NCBI GenBank assembly: GCA_945874895.1
Contig: CAMCIC010000018.1
Span: forward strand, 1-58,616
Direction: 5' to 3'
DNA length: 58,616 nt
From: Akkermansia muciniphila
GTDB taxonomy: Bacteria; Verrucomicrobiota; Verrucomicrobiia; Verrucomicrobiales; Akkermansiaceae
In this document: piece by piece, positions 44,154 to 52,160 of the stretch
Position numbering within the stretch: the first letter of the stretch is position 1
How the letters are laid out: each line of letters opens with the position of its first letter
The notes under the pieces: model-generated
Databases searched by the model: none
What the model was told of the DNA's origin: nothing
The model's input: only the letters and a program-made list of their open reading frames with translations
Made by a program: the position numbers and the translations under genes

Positions 44154-45170
44154 TTAGGCGAATTGACGCAGGAAACGCACGTCGTTTTCGATCAAAAGAC
44201 GGATATCGCGGATCCCCCACTGGATCATCGCCAGACGCTCCAAGCCCATGCCGAAGGCAAATCCCGTGACCTTCGCGGGATCGTAAGCGCGGTCTTTGCG
44301 CGACTGACATACGGCCTCAAAAACGGCAGGATCGACCATGCCACACCCTGCCACTTCGATCCAGCGCGGTGCCTGACCTTTGACCTCGAGTTTCACGTCG
44401 ATCTCGAAGCTCGGTTCAGTAAACGGGAAAAAATGCGGACGGAAACGGACCTCGGTATCCGCGCCAAAAAGCTCGCGCAAAAATGCCTCCAAAGTGCCTT
44501 TCAGATCGGGCAGGGAGACGTCTTCATCGACATACAATCCCTCGAGTTGGTGAAACGCGGAAAGGTGCGTGCTATCGATTTCATCGCGTCGGTAGGCTGT
44601 GCCGGGCGCGGCAATGCGGAGCGGCGGTGCGCACTTTTCCATCGTGCGGATCTGCACTGAAGATGTGTGCGTGCGCAGGAGTTTGCCAGAATCGAAATAA
44701 AACGTGTCTTTCTCGTTGCGCGCTGGGTGATCGGCGGGCGTATTGAGAGCATCAAAGCAGTGGAACTCGTCTTCGATTTCTGGTCCATCTGCTAGGGTGA
44801 ATCCCATGCGGCGCAAAATTCCCACGGCGCGCTCTCGCAAGAGAGTGAGAGGATGGACGGAACCAGCGGGAAGAGCACGGGCAGGCAATGTGGGATCAAT
44901 GCCCGCCAAAGCGGCGCGATCAGCTACCTCTTGGATGTCCGCTTGCTTTGCATCGAGAGCTTGCGTGATCGCTTGACGCGCGGCATTGAGCAACTGCCCT
45001 ACTTCGCCTTTTTCCGATGGCGGCACATCCTTCATTCCGGCGGAGAGTGCTGTGAGGGAGCCTTTTTTTCCCAATACAGAGACTCGGGTTTCCTCTAGCG
45101 CACGAGCATCCTGCGCGGCGGCGATGGCAGCCAAAGCCTCACTTTGTACTAGCAAAAGTTGTTCCTTCAT
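44154..45170 (-). CDS. pheS: Phenylalanyl-tRNA synthetase alpha chain
   Basis: A 338-residue catalytic alpha subunit. An N-terminal coiled-coil (about residues 1-80) precedes the class II core with HPLTLLRERAVGILRRMGF, THTSSVQIRTM (motif 2 entry), FHQLEGLYVDEDVSLPDL and the motif 3 segment GFAFGMGLERLAMIQWGI. ATG at 45170 is preferred to the longer frame at 45209. It is the first gene of the pheST operon. It is divergent from the pentahaem gene (45265), with 94 bp between the starts. Confidence 0.96.
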   Translation of the reverse strand: MKEQLLLVQSEALAAIAAAQDARALEETRVSVLGKKGSLTALSAGMKDVPPSEKGEVGQLLNAARQAITQALDAKQADIQEVADRAALAGIDPTLPARALPAGSVHPLTLLRERAVGILRRMGFTLADGPEIEDEFHCFDALNTPADHPARNEKDTFYFDSGKLLRTHTSSVQIRTMEKCAPPLRIAAPGTAYRRDEIDSTHLSAFHQLEGLYVDEDVSLPDLKGTLEAFLRELFGADTEVRFRPHFFPFTEPSFEIDVKLEVKGQAPRWIEVAGCGMVDPAVFEAVCQSRKDRAYDPAKVTGFAFGMGLERLAMIQWGIRDIRLLIENDVRFLRQFA

Positions 45171-45264
45171 ACTGAAATGTCGGCGCTCCTTTAGCGGGAG
45201 GAAGCGCAAAGGTCAAAGCAGACCTGACAATTCTCCGCATTTTTTCTCGATCCGTCCACGTCTT

Positions 45265-47265
45265 ATGAAATCATTTTTGTTCGCCTTATTGTTTGGCATG
45301 ACGGCTCACGCGCAGTTGGCGGCACATTTCCAGTCGACAGGGAAAGTCGATACCCGCTTCGATCGCCTGCCCGCCATCTGGCTCAAGTCTGGCGATGCGC
45401 CCAGTGCTTTTTTGCCACCAGGGCCCTTCGAAGTGACATGGACAGGACAAATCAAAATCACCCAACGCCAGCGGTTGACATTTTCCTTTGATGGCATAGG
45501 CGAAGCCCGTCTGAGCATCGCTGGCAAGGAATGTCTCACCGAGCAAGGCACTCTCGGCTCTGCCCGCTCCGCACAAGTTCGGCTCAATCCCGGCGAGCAC
45601 GAGATCCGCATTATTTACAAGAGTCAACCCGATGGATCGGCGCATTTCCGATTGTTCTGGGAGGAAAAGGATTTCCCCCGCCAAAGCATACCACCCACCG
45701 CTTTCATCTGCGCGACAAATGAAGCCATCCTGCTCAGCCAACAACAACGGCGGGGACGCGAGCTGTTTGCGATGCAACACTGTGGGAAATGCCACCAAAG
45801 CGAGTCACCCATGGGAGCGGACCCGATGCCGGAATGGCAGGAGATCGCGCCCCTGCTCATCAACCCTGGCGATCGTTTGCAAGAGGACTGGCTGCGCGCT
45901 TGGCTCAGCGCGCCACACACCCTGCGCCCAGGCACCACGATGCCGCAATTGTTCGACCCAAAAAAACCGGAAAGCGCCCAGAACATCGCCGACCTCGCGG
46001 CTTTTCTCAGCTCGATGAAATCCGGCACGAAGGGCGAGTCCGCCGTCACAGATGAAGCCACCATCCTCGCCGGTGGCGCGCATTTTCACAAACTCGGTTG
46101 CGCCGCTTGCCACACCCGTCCGGATCAGGAAACGCCCGACCTGGAGAACAAACGCATTCCCCTGCGTCACGTCGCCGCCAAGTTCCAACCCGGTGCGCTC
46201 GCCTCCTTCCTCAAAGCTCCCAATGCCTATGCCCCGCACCGCGGCATGCCGGACTTCAAACTCAGCGATGAGGAAATCCGCAGTCTCAGCGCCTTCCTCA
46301 CCGCCAAATCCAAGACTCCCCTCCCCGCCCAGCCCGCTCTCACCGGCGATGCCACGCGCGGCAAGGAAGTCGCCGCCGCGCAGCATTGTTTCTACTGCCA
46401 CGCCGGTCTGCCCACTCCGGAAACACTCACGGTGCCCAGTTTGCAGAAAATTTTCGCTGCCGACTGGAACGCCAAGGGCTGCGTCGCCCCTGCAGAAAAA
46501 CGCGGTGCCGCCCCTGCCCTTCATCTAGCGGAAAACGACAGAGTGGCGCTCATCGCCTTTCATGCCAGAGGTCCGGGATCACTGGGGATTCACGACAAAG
46601 CCGAAGCCGCTGAAAGGAAATTTCACTCTCTGCGCTGCGATGCTTGCCACGCCCGCGATGGCCTTCCTGCCTTGCTCGATCGAGTCCATGCCGAAACCCA
46701 GTCGCTCACCGCTCACATCGCCGGAGCGAACGAAAAACTCGACCAATCCCGCCCGCACATGACCTTCATCGGCGAGATGCTGCAGAGTTCCTTCACCCAA
46801 TCCATCATCGCCGGAAATCTCGATTCCAAGCCCCGCCCCTGGCTCGAGATGCGCATGCCCGCCTACAGCGCCCAAGCCACCTCGCTCAGCGACGGCTTCG
46901 CCCGACTCCACGGCATCGATCCCACGGAAAAAACGACTCACGCCTCCGATCCAACCCTCGTCGCCCTCGGCAAGGATCTGGTCTCTGCGGACAAAGGCTT
47001 TGGCTGCACCACCTGCCACGGCCTCGAAAAAACGCCGCCCACCGCCGCTTTTGAAGTGCAAGGCCTCTACTTCGAACACGCGGCCCAGCGCCTGCGTCGC
47101 GAATGGTATGACCGCTGGATGGATAACCCCGCCAGCGTCACCCCCGGCACCAAAATGCCCCAATATGCCCCCGGCGGTGAATCACCCAACCCCGCCCTCA
47201 ACGGCAACGCCGCCGATCAGTTCAACGCGATCTGGCACTACTTGCAGTCGGTGAAAAAGTCCTGA
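45265..47265 (+). CDS. Exported pentahaem c-type cytochrome with N-terminal PA14-like domain
   Basis: A 666-residue protein. MKSFLFALLFGMTAHAQ is a signal peptide. The next ~140 residues match a PA14-like beta-sandwich (FEVTWTGQIKITQRQRLTF, RLSIAGKECL, LNPGEHEIRIIYKSQ and HFRLFWEE). Five CxxCH haem sites follow: CGKCH (about residue 173), CAACH (about 280), CFYCH (about 374), CDACH (about 458) and CTTCH (about 580). Each has a plausible distal Met in TTMPQL-, GMPDF-, RMPAY- or KMPQY-like segments. It likely carries electrons outside the cytoplasm. The carbohydrate-binding-like PA14 module suggests it associates with a polysaccharide. It stands alone and no oxidase or dehydrogenase is adjacent. 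Confidence 0.85.
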   Translation: MKSFLFALLFGMTAHAQLAAHFQSTGKVDTRFDRLPAIWLKSGDAPSAFLPPGPFEVTWTGQIKITQRQRLTFSFDGIGEARLSIAGKECLTEQGTLGSARSAQVRLNPGEHEIRIIYKSQPDGSAHFRLFWEEKDFPRQSIPPTAFICATNEAILLSQQQRRGRELFAMQHCGKCHQSESPMGADPMPEWQEIAPLLINPGDRLQEDWLRAWLSAPHTLRPGTTMPQLFDPKKPESAQNIADLAAFLSSMKSGTKGESAVTDEATILAGGAHFHKLGCAACHTRPDQETPDLENKRIPLRHVAAKFQPGALASFLKAPNAYAPHRGMPDFKLSDEEIRSLSAFLTAKSKTPLPAQPALTGDATRGKEVAAAQHCFYCHAGLPTPETLTVPSLQKIFAADWNAKGCVAPAEKRGAAPALHLAENDRVALIAFHARGPGSLGIHDKAEAAERKFHSLRCDACHARDGLPALLDRVHAETQSLTAHIAGANEKLDQSRPHMTFIGEMLQSSFTQSIIAGNLDSKPRPWLEMRMPAYSAQATSLSDGFARLHGIDPTEKTTHASDPTLVALGKDLVSADKGFGCTTCHGLEKTPPTAAFEVQGLYFEHAAQRLRREWYDRWMDNPASVTPGTKMPQYAPGGESPNPALNGNAADQFNAIWHYLQSVKKS

Positions 47266-47384
47266 TGCTACTGCTCAAGTCTCGCCCCGAGAAAAGGGTG
47301 GCATAGACCGCATCAACCAGTGCGACGAAACGCACCACATCGCTAAACTCGCCGCTCCACCTTACATCGGTCTGCTCCATAGTT
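47266..47384. other. Intergenic region, nothing recognised
   Basis: A 119-bp spacer between the pentahaem gene and the iteron array. No gene or clear terminator was seen. Confidence 0.5.
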
Positions 47385-47476
47385 AAAATGGCATTTTTAC
47401 GATTCATAAAGTAGCAAATAGACGCATTTTAAAGTTGCAATTTGCCGTAAAGAAAAGTTACAATCTGCCGTGACAT
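47385..47476 (+). repeat. Four tandem 23-bp iterons directly upstream of the AAA/DUF4143 gene
   Basis: Related units begin at 47385 (AAAATGGCATTTTTACG), 47408 (AAAGTAGCAAATAGACG), 47431 (AAAGTTGCAATTTGCCG) and 47454 (AAAGTTACAATCTGCCG). The spacing is exactly 23 bp each time, so the array is in phase with about two helical turns. The approximate consensus is AAAGTTGCAATTTGCCG plus six variable bases. The last unit runs into the ATG at 47475. This is the layout of an operator for an oligomeric DNA-binding protein, possibly autoregulation by the downstream gene. The two downstream copies are most alike; the upstream ones are degenerate. Confidence 0.7.
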
Positions 47477-48734
47477 GAGCAGACCCATTCCAGAAACAAA
47501 TTACTTGCCCCGTCATTTGCGCGGAGCAGTGGAGACCGCCTTGTCCGATACCCCAGTAGTTTGCCTGCTAGGGCCTCGCCAATGCGGGAAGTCCACCTTG
47601 TCGCGGCACTGCGAACCGGGAAGACACTACGTGAGCCTTGATGATGCTGCGTATCTGGAGCTAGCTCTTGCCGACCCGCAGGGCTTCATCCATGAGCTGC
47701 CGGAGCGGGTCGCGATCGATGAAGTCCAGCGCGTGCCAGAACTGTCACTAGCGATCAAGCGCAGCGTGGACGCAAACCGCAAACCAGGGCGTTTCCTGCT
47801 GACAGGATCAGCCAACCTGCTGCAACTTCCCCGCCTATCGGATTCGCTGGCAGGACGGATGGAATGCCTCTATCTGCACCCGCTAACCGAGTCCGAAGTC
47901 CGCCGTTCACCAGGAAAGTTTCTTGAGGAATTTCTGTGCGGAAATTTGAAACCAAAGATAAAGGAGTCCGGAACTCCACGACCCTCCGAATTGCCCCGCT
48001 TGTTGGTGGCCGGCGGCTACCCCGAATCCATCCAACGCGATCCCCAACGAGCCGACCGCTGGCGACGAAGCTACATCAAGTCCGTCGTCGAACGCGACAT
48101 AGGCGACATCGCACAAATCAGGGACGCTGGTGACGTAACTAGGCTTTTGACTTTCCTCGAAGGCCGCAATGCTCAGCTCCTCAATCATAGTGCCATTTCT
48201 CAGGCACTCGGACATTCACGCGCGACGGTGGATCGCTATCTGTGCTTGCTCGAACGACTGTTCCTGATCCGCTTCCTTCCCGCATGGCATAGCAACCGCA
48301 GCAAAAGGCTGGTAAAAACTCCCAAGCTTCATTTTGTCGATAGCGGACTGGCAGCAACTCTTGGCGATCTGGAGGCGAGCCAATGGAATGAAGAAAGGCC
48401 GCGCTTCGGACACTTGCTCGAGTCATACATACTCCAACAACTCATCGCGATGGCTGATTGCATGCCGCGTCCACCACGTTTCTACCACTACAGAGATCGC
48501 GATCAGACTGAAGTGGATATTGTCATCGAGGCGGGGAGGAAAATCTGGGGGGTTGAAATCAAAGCCGCTGCAAGTGTGAAACGCGAGGATTCCAAAGGGC
48601 TTTGCAAGTTGGCAGAAGTCGCTGGTGATTGCTTTCAAGGAGGCATTGTCTTTTACGAAGGCGAGTCCATTCTCCCCTTGAACAGCGAGAGGAGCATCCT
48701 CGCCATACCCGTATCCAAACTGTGGGAACTCTAG
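47475..48734 (+). CDS. AAA-type ATPase with DUF4143 C-terminal domain
   Basis: A 419-residue protein of the bacterial DUF4143 ATPase family. The N-terminal ATPase has Walker A LLGPRQCGKSTL (about 31-42), YVSLDDAAYLELA, Walker B VAIDEVQRVPEL and sensor LLTGSANLLQLP. The middle has a winged-helix-like segment (LLNHSAISQALGHSRATVDRYLCLLERL). The C-terminal DUF4143 domain ends in a restriction-nuclease-like pattern, TEVDIVIEAGRKIWGVEIKAA (Asp then Glu-x-Lys). Despite wide distribution its role is unknown; links with mobile elements and toxin-like modules have been suggested. Four 23-bp iterons lie directly upstream. The gene is complete and looks intact. Confidence 0.88.
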   Translation: MSRPIPETNYLPRHLRGAVETALSDTPVVCLLGPRQCGKSTLSRHCEPGRHYVSLDDAAYLELALADPQGFIHELPERVAIDEVQRVPELSLAIKRSVDANRKPGRFLLTGSANLLQLPRLSDSLAGRMECLYLHPLTESEVRRSPGKFLEEFLCGNLKPKIKESGTPRPSELPRLLVAGGYPESIQRDPQRADRWRRSYIKSVVERDIGDIAQIRDAGDVTRLLTFLEGRNAQLLNHSAISQALGHSRATVDRYLCLLERLFLIRFLPAWHSNRSKRLVKTPKLHFVDSGLAATLGDLEASQWNEERPRFGHLLESYILQQLIAMADCMPRPPRFYHYRDRDQTEVDIVIEAGRKIWGVEIKAAASVKREDSKGLCKLAEVAGDCFQGGIVFYEGESILPLNSERSILAIPVSKLWEL

Positions 48735-48843
48735 ACCATACCCAATTCCATGACCCAGAGACTGCTCCGCGGTTGCTTGCAAAAATGCAAAAAACATTTT
48801 CCAATCTCTCTCAACTGCGCCAAGTTCTCTCACCCCACTTCCC

Positions 48844-49704
48844 ATGCCTCACTCCCATCATCACCTGCTCATTTGCGGCAACGGCTACCTCGGCCAGGCC
48901 ATCGCGGAACGGGCTGCAAACCGCAGCTATGAGGTTTCCACTTGTTCGCTGTCGGGAGGCAATGGCAGTCACACGTGCGACCTCGGTTCAAAAGAATCGG
49001 TGGATATGCTGGCATCGATGATAGACCCGCCTGACGCCATCGTTCACTGTGCCAGCAGCGGCAAAGGCGGGCCACCCGCTTACGAACGCGTGTATCGCGA
49101 CGGCATCCGCCATCTGCGGTCGGCATTTCCCGAGGCCTTGATTCTTTTTACTTCCAGCTCCTCGGTTTACGGCCAGACCGATGGCAGCATCGTCAGCGAA
49201 GACTCCCCCGCCGAACCGGATCGTGAGACGGGGCGCATTTTGCTCGAGAGTGAAAACCTCACCACCACGGCTAAAGGCATCGTCTGTCGGCTTTCCGGCA
49301 TCTACGGTCCGGAGCGCTCGGTATTGCTGAAAAAATTCCTCCACGGTGAAGCGGTGATCGAAGAAGATGGGCGGAGATACATCAATCAGATTCACCGCGA
49401 TGATGCCGCGGACGCGATACTTCATCTGATCGACTTGGGTCTAGACTCTGATCCAGGAATCAGCGTAGCTGGCGAAATCTTCAACCTGACCGACACGCGT
49501 CCGCTCCGCCAACGCGAAGTGTATGAGGCCATGGCGGACCATTTCCACCTGCCGCTGCCACCCACCGGACCTCGCGATGAAAACCGCAAGCGCGGATGGA
49601 CTCACAAGCAGGTGAGTAACGAAAAGCTGCGCGCCCTTGGTTGGGCTCCTCAGTTCCCGTCTTTTTTGGAAGCCTTTCCGAGCATCGCTGCGACACTCGA
49701 TTGA
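48844..49704 (+). CDS. NAD(P)-binding SDR/epimerase-like protein (YeeZ-like)
   Basis: A 286-residue atypical extended SDR. Nucleotide binding: LLICGNGYLGQAIAERA (GxGxxG). Then ILFTSSSSVYGQ, and IYGPERSVLLKKFL in the distal part, with YINQIHRDDAADAILHLID as the typical late SDR segment. The catalytic YxxxK of classical SDRs is not seen: the expected position reads TGRILLESE, as in YeeZ-type proteins, so it may lack classical epimerase activity. No function is established for this subgroup. The N-terminus has a His-rich MPHSHHHLLIC. It precedes the Gld-like operon, but a 120-bp gap with a small tandem repeat separates them. Confidence 0.78.
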   Translation: MPHSHHHLLICGNGYLGQAIAERAANRSYEVSTCSLSGGNGSHTCDLGSKESVDMLASMIDPPDAIVHCASSGKGGPPAYERVYRDGIRHLRSAFPEALILFTSSSSVYGQTDGSIVSEDSPAEPDRETGRILLESENLTTTAKGIVCRLSGIYGPERSVLLKKFLHGEAVIEEDGRRYINQIHRDDAADAILHLIDLGLDSDPGISVAGEIFNLTDTRPLRQREVYEAMADHFHLPLPPTGPRDENRKRGWTHKQVSNEKLRALGWAPQFPSFLEAFPSIAATLD

Positions 49705-49726
49705 TCTCGCCTTCTTCTTCCCGATC

Positions 49727-49747
49727 AAAATTCAAAATTCAAAATTC
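49727..49747. repeat. Three tandem copies of AAAATTC
   Basis: Perfect 7-bp tandem repeat, three copies, in the spacer upstream of the ABC permease gene. Likely a slippage-prone microsatellite. Confidence 0.65.
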
Positions 49748-49824
49748 AACACTCATCAATCGCCGCTCCCCCCGCCGCATCGGGGCTTGTCAGATGGAAT
49801 TTTGTCCTCTACCTTCGTGGCCAC

Positions 49825-50577
49825 ATGCGAGTGTTTTTCATTCTCTATCGCAAAGAACTGCGCGGTTTCCTGCTCAATCCTCTGGGCTGGATGGTCGTAG
49901 CATTTGTTGTCGTGATGCACGGAGTATCTCTGTCCACAGCGATGAAAGCCTTCAGTGATAGCCCTATGACGCAGAGCCTTGTTTACATTGCCATGCACAC
50001 GCCGCTGTTCTGGTTTTACTTCCTCTTTATCTTCCCGATGTTGACCATGAAGTTGTTCGCGGATGAACAGCGGTCTGGCACGTTGGAAACCTTGCTCACG
50101 GCCCCCGTATCCACATCGCAAGTCGTGCTATCGAAGTATTTTGCGGCCCTCAGCTTCTATGCCTTGGCATGGGTGCCGAGCTATTTCCAATTTCAATTCT
50201 ATCCATGGATCAGTGGCATGCCGCCCGCTTGGAACCAAGGAGCCATGATCGGCACCTACCTGATCCTCGGTCTCATGGGTTCGTCATTCATTGCGATCGG
50301 GTGCCTCTCCTCATCCCTTACTTCCAATTCCATCATTGCCGCGATCATTACGCTGGCATTGCTGGTATTGCAGTATTTCCTAGGTTTTGTCACCACCATC
50401 TGGGGTGAAAACTTCCCGGGAGCATCATTGTTTCAATTGATCTCGACCAAACAGCACATGCATTACTTTTGCAGTGGTCTACTGGACACGCGGGTTGTGG
50501 TCTTTTACCTCAGCCTCACAGCGCTAACCCTAGGCCTTACTTTTCACGTGCTGGACTTCCGTCGCTGGCGCCGCTAA
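49825..50577 (+). CDS. ABC-2-type permease, GldF-like
   Basis: A 250-residue inner-membrane permease with about six membrane segments. It opens with MRVFFILYRKELRGFLLNPLGW, then FPMLTMKLFADEQRSGTLETLLTAPVS, the ABC-2 permease coupling segment that follows the second helix. In the Gld system of gliding bacteria GldA (ATPase), GldF and GldG form one ABC transporter, and similar operons occur widely without gliding. No ATPase gene accompanies it here, so it must borrow one from elsewhere. The next gene begins 23 bp after its stop. Confidence 0.85.
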   Translation: MRVFFILYRKELRGFLLNPLGWMVVAFVVVMHGVSLSTAMKAFSDSPMTQSLVYIAMHTPLFWFYFLFIFPMLTMKLFADEQRSGTLETLLTAPVSTSQVVLSKYFAALSFYALAWVPSYFQFQFYPWISGMPPAWNQGAMIGTYLILGLMGSSFIAIGCLSSSLTSNSIIAAIITLALLVLQYFLGFVTTIWGENFPGASLFQLISTKQHMHYFCSGLLDTRVVVFYLSLTALTLGLTFHVLDFRRWRR

Positions 50578-50600
50578 TTCCCATCACCGATCATATCTCC

Positions 50601-52142
50601 ATGCCGGATCCACTTGCCCCACCTGCCAAAGTTCGCTCGCTCAATCGCTGGAGCATTGGCACCCTCTCCGTCTTGCAAATCGCCTCACTGCTCATCATTG
50701 CCATCATGGCGAATTTTCTGGGCAACCATTATTATCTCAAGCGTGACCTCAGCCGTGGCGAAGACTACAGCTTGTCCCGCTGGACCATAGGATTGCTTCA
50801 ATCGGAGCCCGTTCAATCGCGCAAGAGCCCCGTGAAATTCATCGTCGCCTTCCGTCGCTCCACGCCGATTACCGAGCGAGTGCGTGCATTGGCGGAGGAA
50901 TACGCGAGGTTATCCCAGCAGAAAATCGTGATCGAGCGTTTGGATCCCGTGCGAAATGTGGACCGTGCGCTGCAGATCGCAGAAACCTACAACCTCGCCG
51001 CAAATTCGGGAGTGATCAATCGCGATGATCTGGTCATCATTGATGCACGTCCTGATCCCGATGCACAAGCCACCAAAGATGACTCGGCACACATCCGTTT
51101 CGTCACGCAGGAGCAGATGGTCCTCTATGAGAACAACGATGGAAAATCCGCTCGACGGATGAGCGCATTTCGCGGCGAGGACATGCTCACCACGGGCCTA
51201 CTCAGCGCCATTGAAGGGAAACCCCGCACTGTTTATTTTCTTGCCGATAAGAGCGATTTCCAGACCGAAGTCGAGGGCAATGCGTGGACCGTGATGCGCG
51301 ATTGCTTGTTATCCCAAAACATTCTACCCGCTCCGGTGAAAATGAGCGAATTGGATCAGATCCCCGCGGATGCCGCTGGACTCATCATCGCTGCACCGCG
51401 GTATGACTTTACATCCGAAGAAATCGCCAAGCTGAACGACTATTGGAACCGTCCTGCCAGCAACATCATGGTGATCCTGCGGGCTCAGCAGACGCCCGAT
51501 CATCTGCGTGCCTTCTTGCGCGAACATGGTGTCACCCCCCGCCGCGATCAGATCGTGGCAGCGAAGGGCAAAAATCTCATCTATCGGGTCGATGCAGCCT
51601 TTACGCCCGGGTTTGAATTCACACGCGACTTCTGGGGCAAAAGCACGAGTTTTGATGGCATCAGTTCTTCGTTGGAAGTTCGCGAAGGCGCGGAAGATCT
51701 GATCAATCGACGCATTTCTCCATTCAAACTGTTAGAATCGGCTCCGCACTATTGGGGCGAAACCAACCCCACGGCGAAGGAGCCGAGTTTCAGCGAGATC
51801 GAAGACCGTGCTGGCCCGTTGACGCTTGCGGCGGCTGTCATTCGCGGCGCGGCATCGGATGACCGTTTCGCCGCAAAAGCTTCTCGTATGGTCGTGATCT
51901 CAAACGGTAGTTTTCTCGATCCCGGCGCTCTGCGTACGGAAAATGTCGATTTTTTCAACGCTTGTGCGAATTGGCTGGTCGGACGTGAGGAGATGTCAGG
52001 AACTGGACCCAGGAAACTGGGTACCTACAAGCTTCCTTTGATGGCGAGTCAATCCACGCTCATCAATCGTATCAACCTATTTTTCCTGCCGGCAGCCATC
52101 CTCTTGATGAGCCTCTTCATCTGGAACGCCCGCCGCGCCTGA
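50601..52142 (+). CDS. GldG-family ABC-type uncharacterised transport protein
   Basis: A 513-residue protein. One N-terminal membrane helix (about residues 21-42, LSVLQIASLLIIAIMANFLG) is followed by a periplasmic Rossmann-like domain resembling ABC_transp_aux/GldG (IVAFRRSTPITERVRALAEEY, VVISNGSFLDP near the end). A C-terminal membrane segment (FFLPAAILLMSLFIW) closes it. The topology, with two helices flanking a large extracytoplasmic domain, matches GldG. ATG at 50601 is preferred to an upstream frame. It sits between the permease and the DUF4340 gene in one operon. The transported substrate is unknown. Confidence 0.82.
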   Translation: MPDPLAPPAKVRSLNRWSIGTLSVLQIASLLIIAIMANFLGNHYYLKRDLSRGEDYSLSRWTIGLLQSEPVQSRKSPVKFIVAFRRSTPITERVRALAEEYARLSQQKIVIERLDPVRNVDRALQIAETYNLAANSGVINRDDLVIIDARPDPDAQATKDDSAHIRFVTQEQMVLYENNDGKSARRMSAFRGEDMLTTGLLSAIEGKPRTVYFLADKSDFQTEVEGNAWTVMRDCLLSQNILPAPVKMSELDQIPADAAGLIIAAPRYDFTSEEIAKLNDYWNRPASNIMVILRAQQTPDHLRAFLREHGVTPRRDQIVAAKGKNLIYRVDAAFTPGFEFTRDFWGKSTSFDGISSSLEVREGAEDLINRRISPFKLLESAPHYWGETNPTAKEPSFSEIEDRAGPLTLAAAVIRGAASDDRFAAKASRMVVISNGSFLDPGALRTENVDFFNACANWLVGREEMSGTGPRKLGTYKLPLMASQSTLINRINLFFLPAAILLMSLFIWNARRA

Positions 52143-52160
52143 GCCACCAGTCTTACCGCC

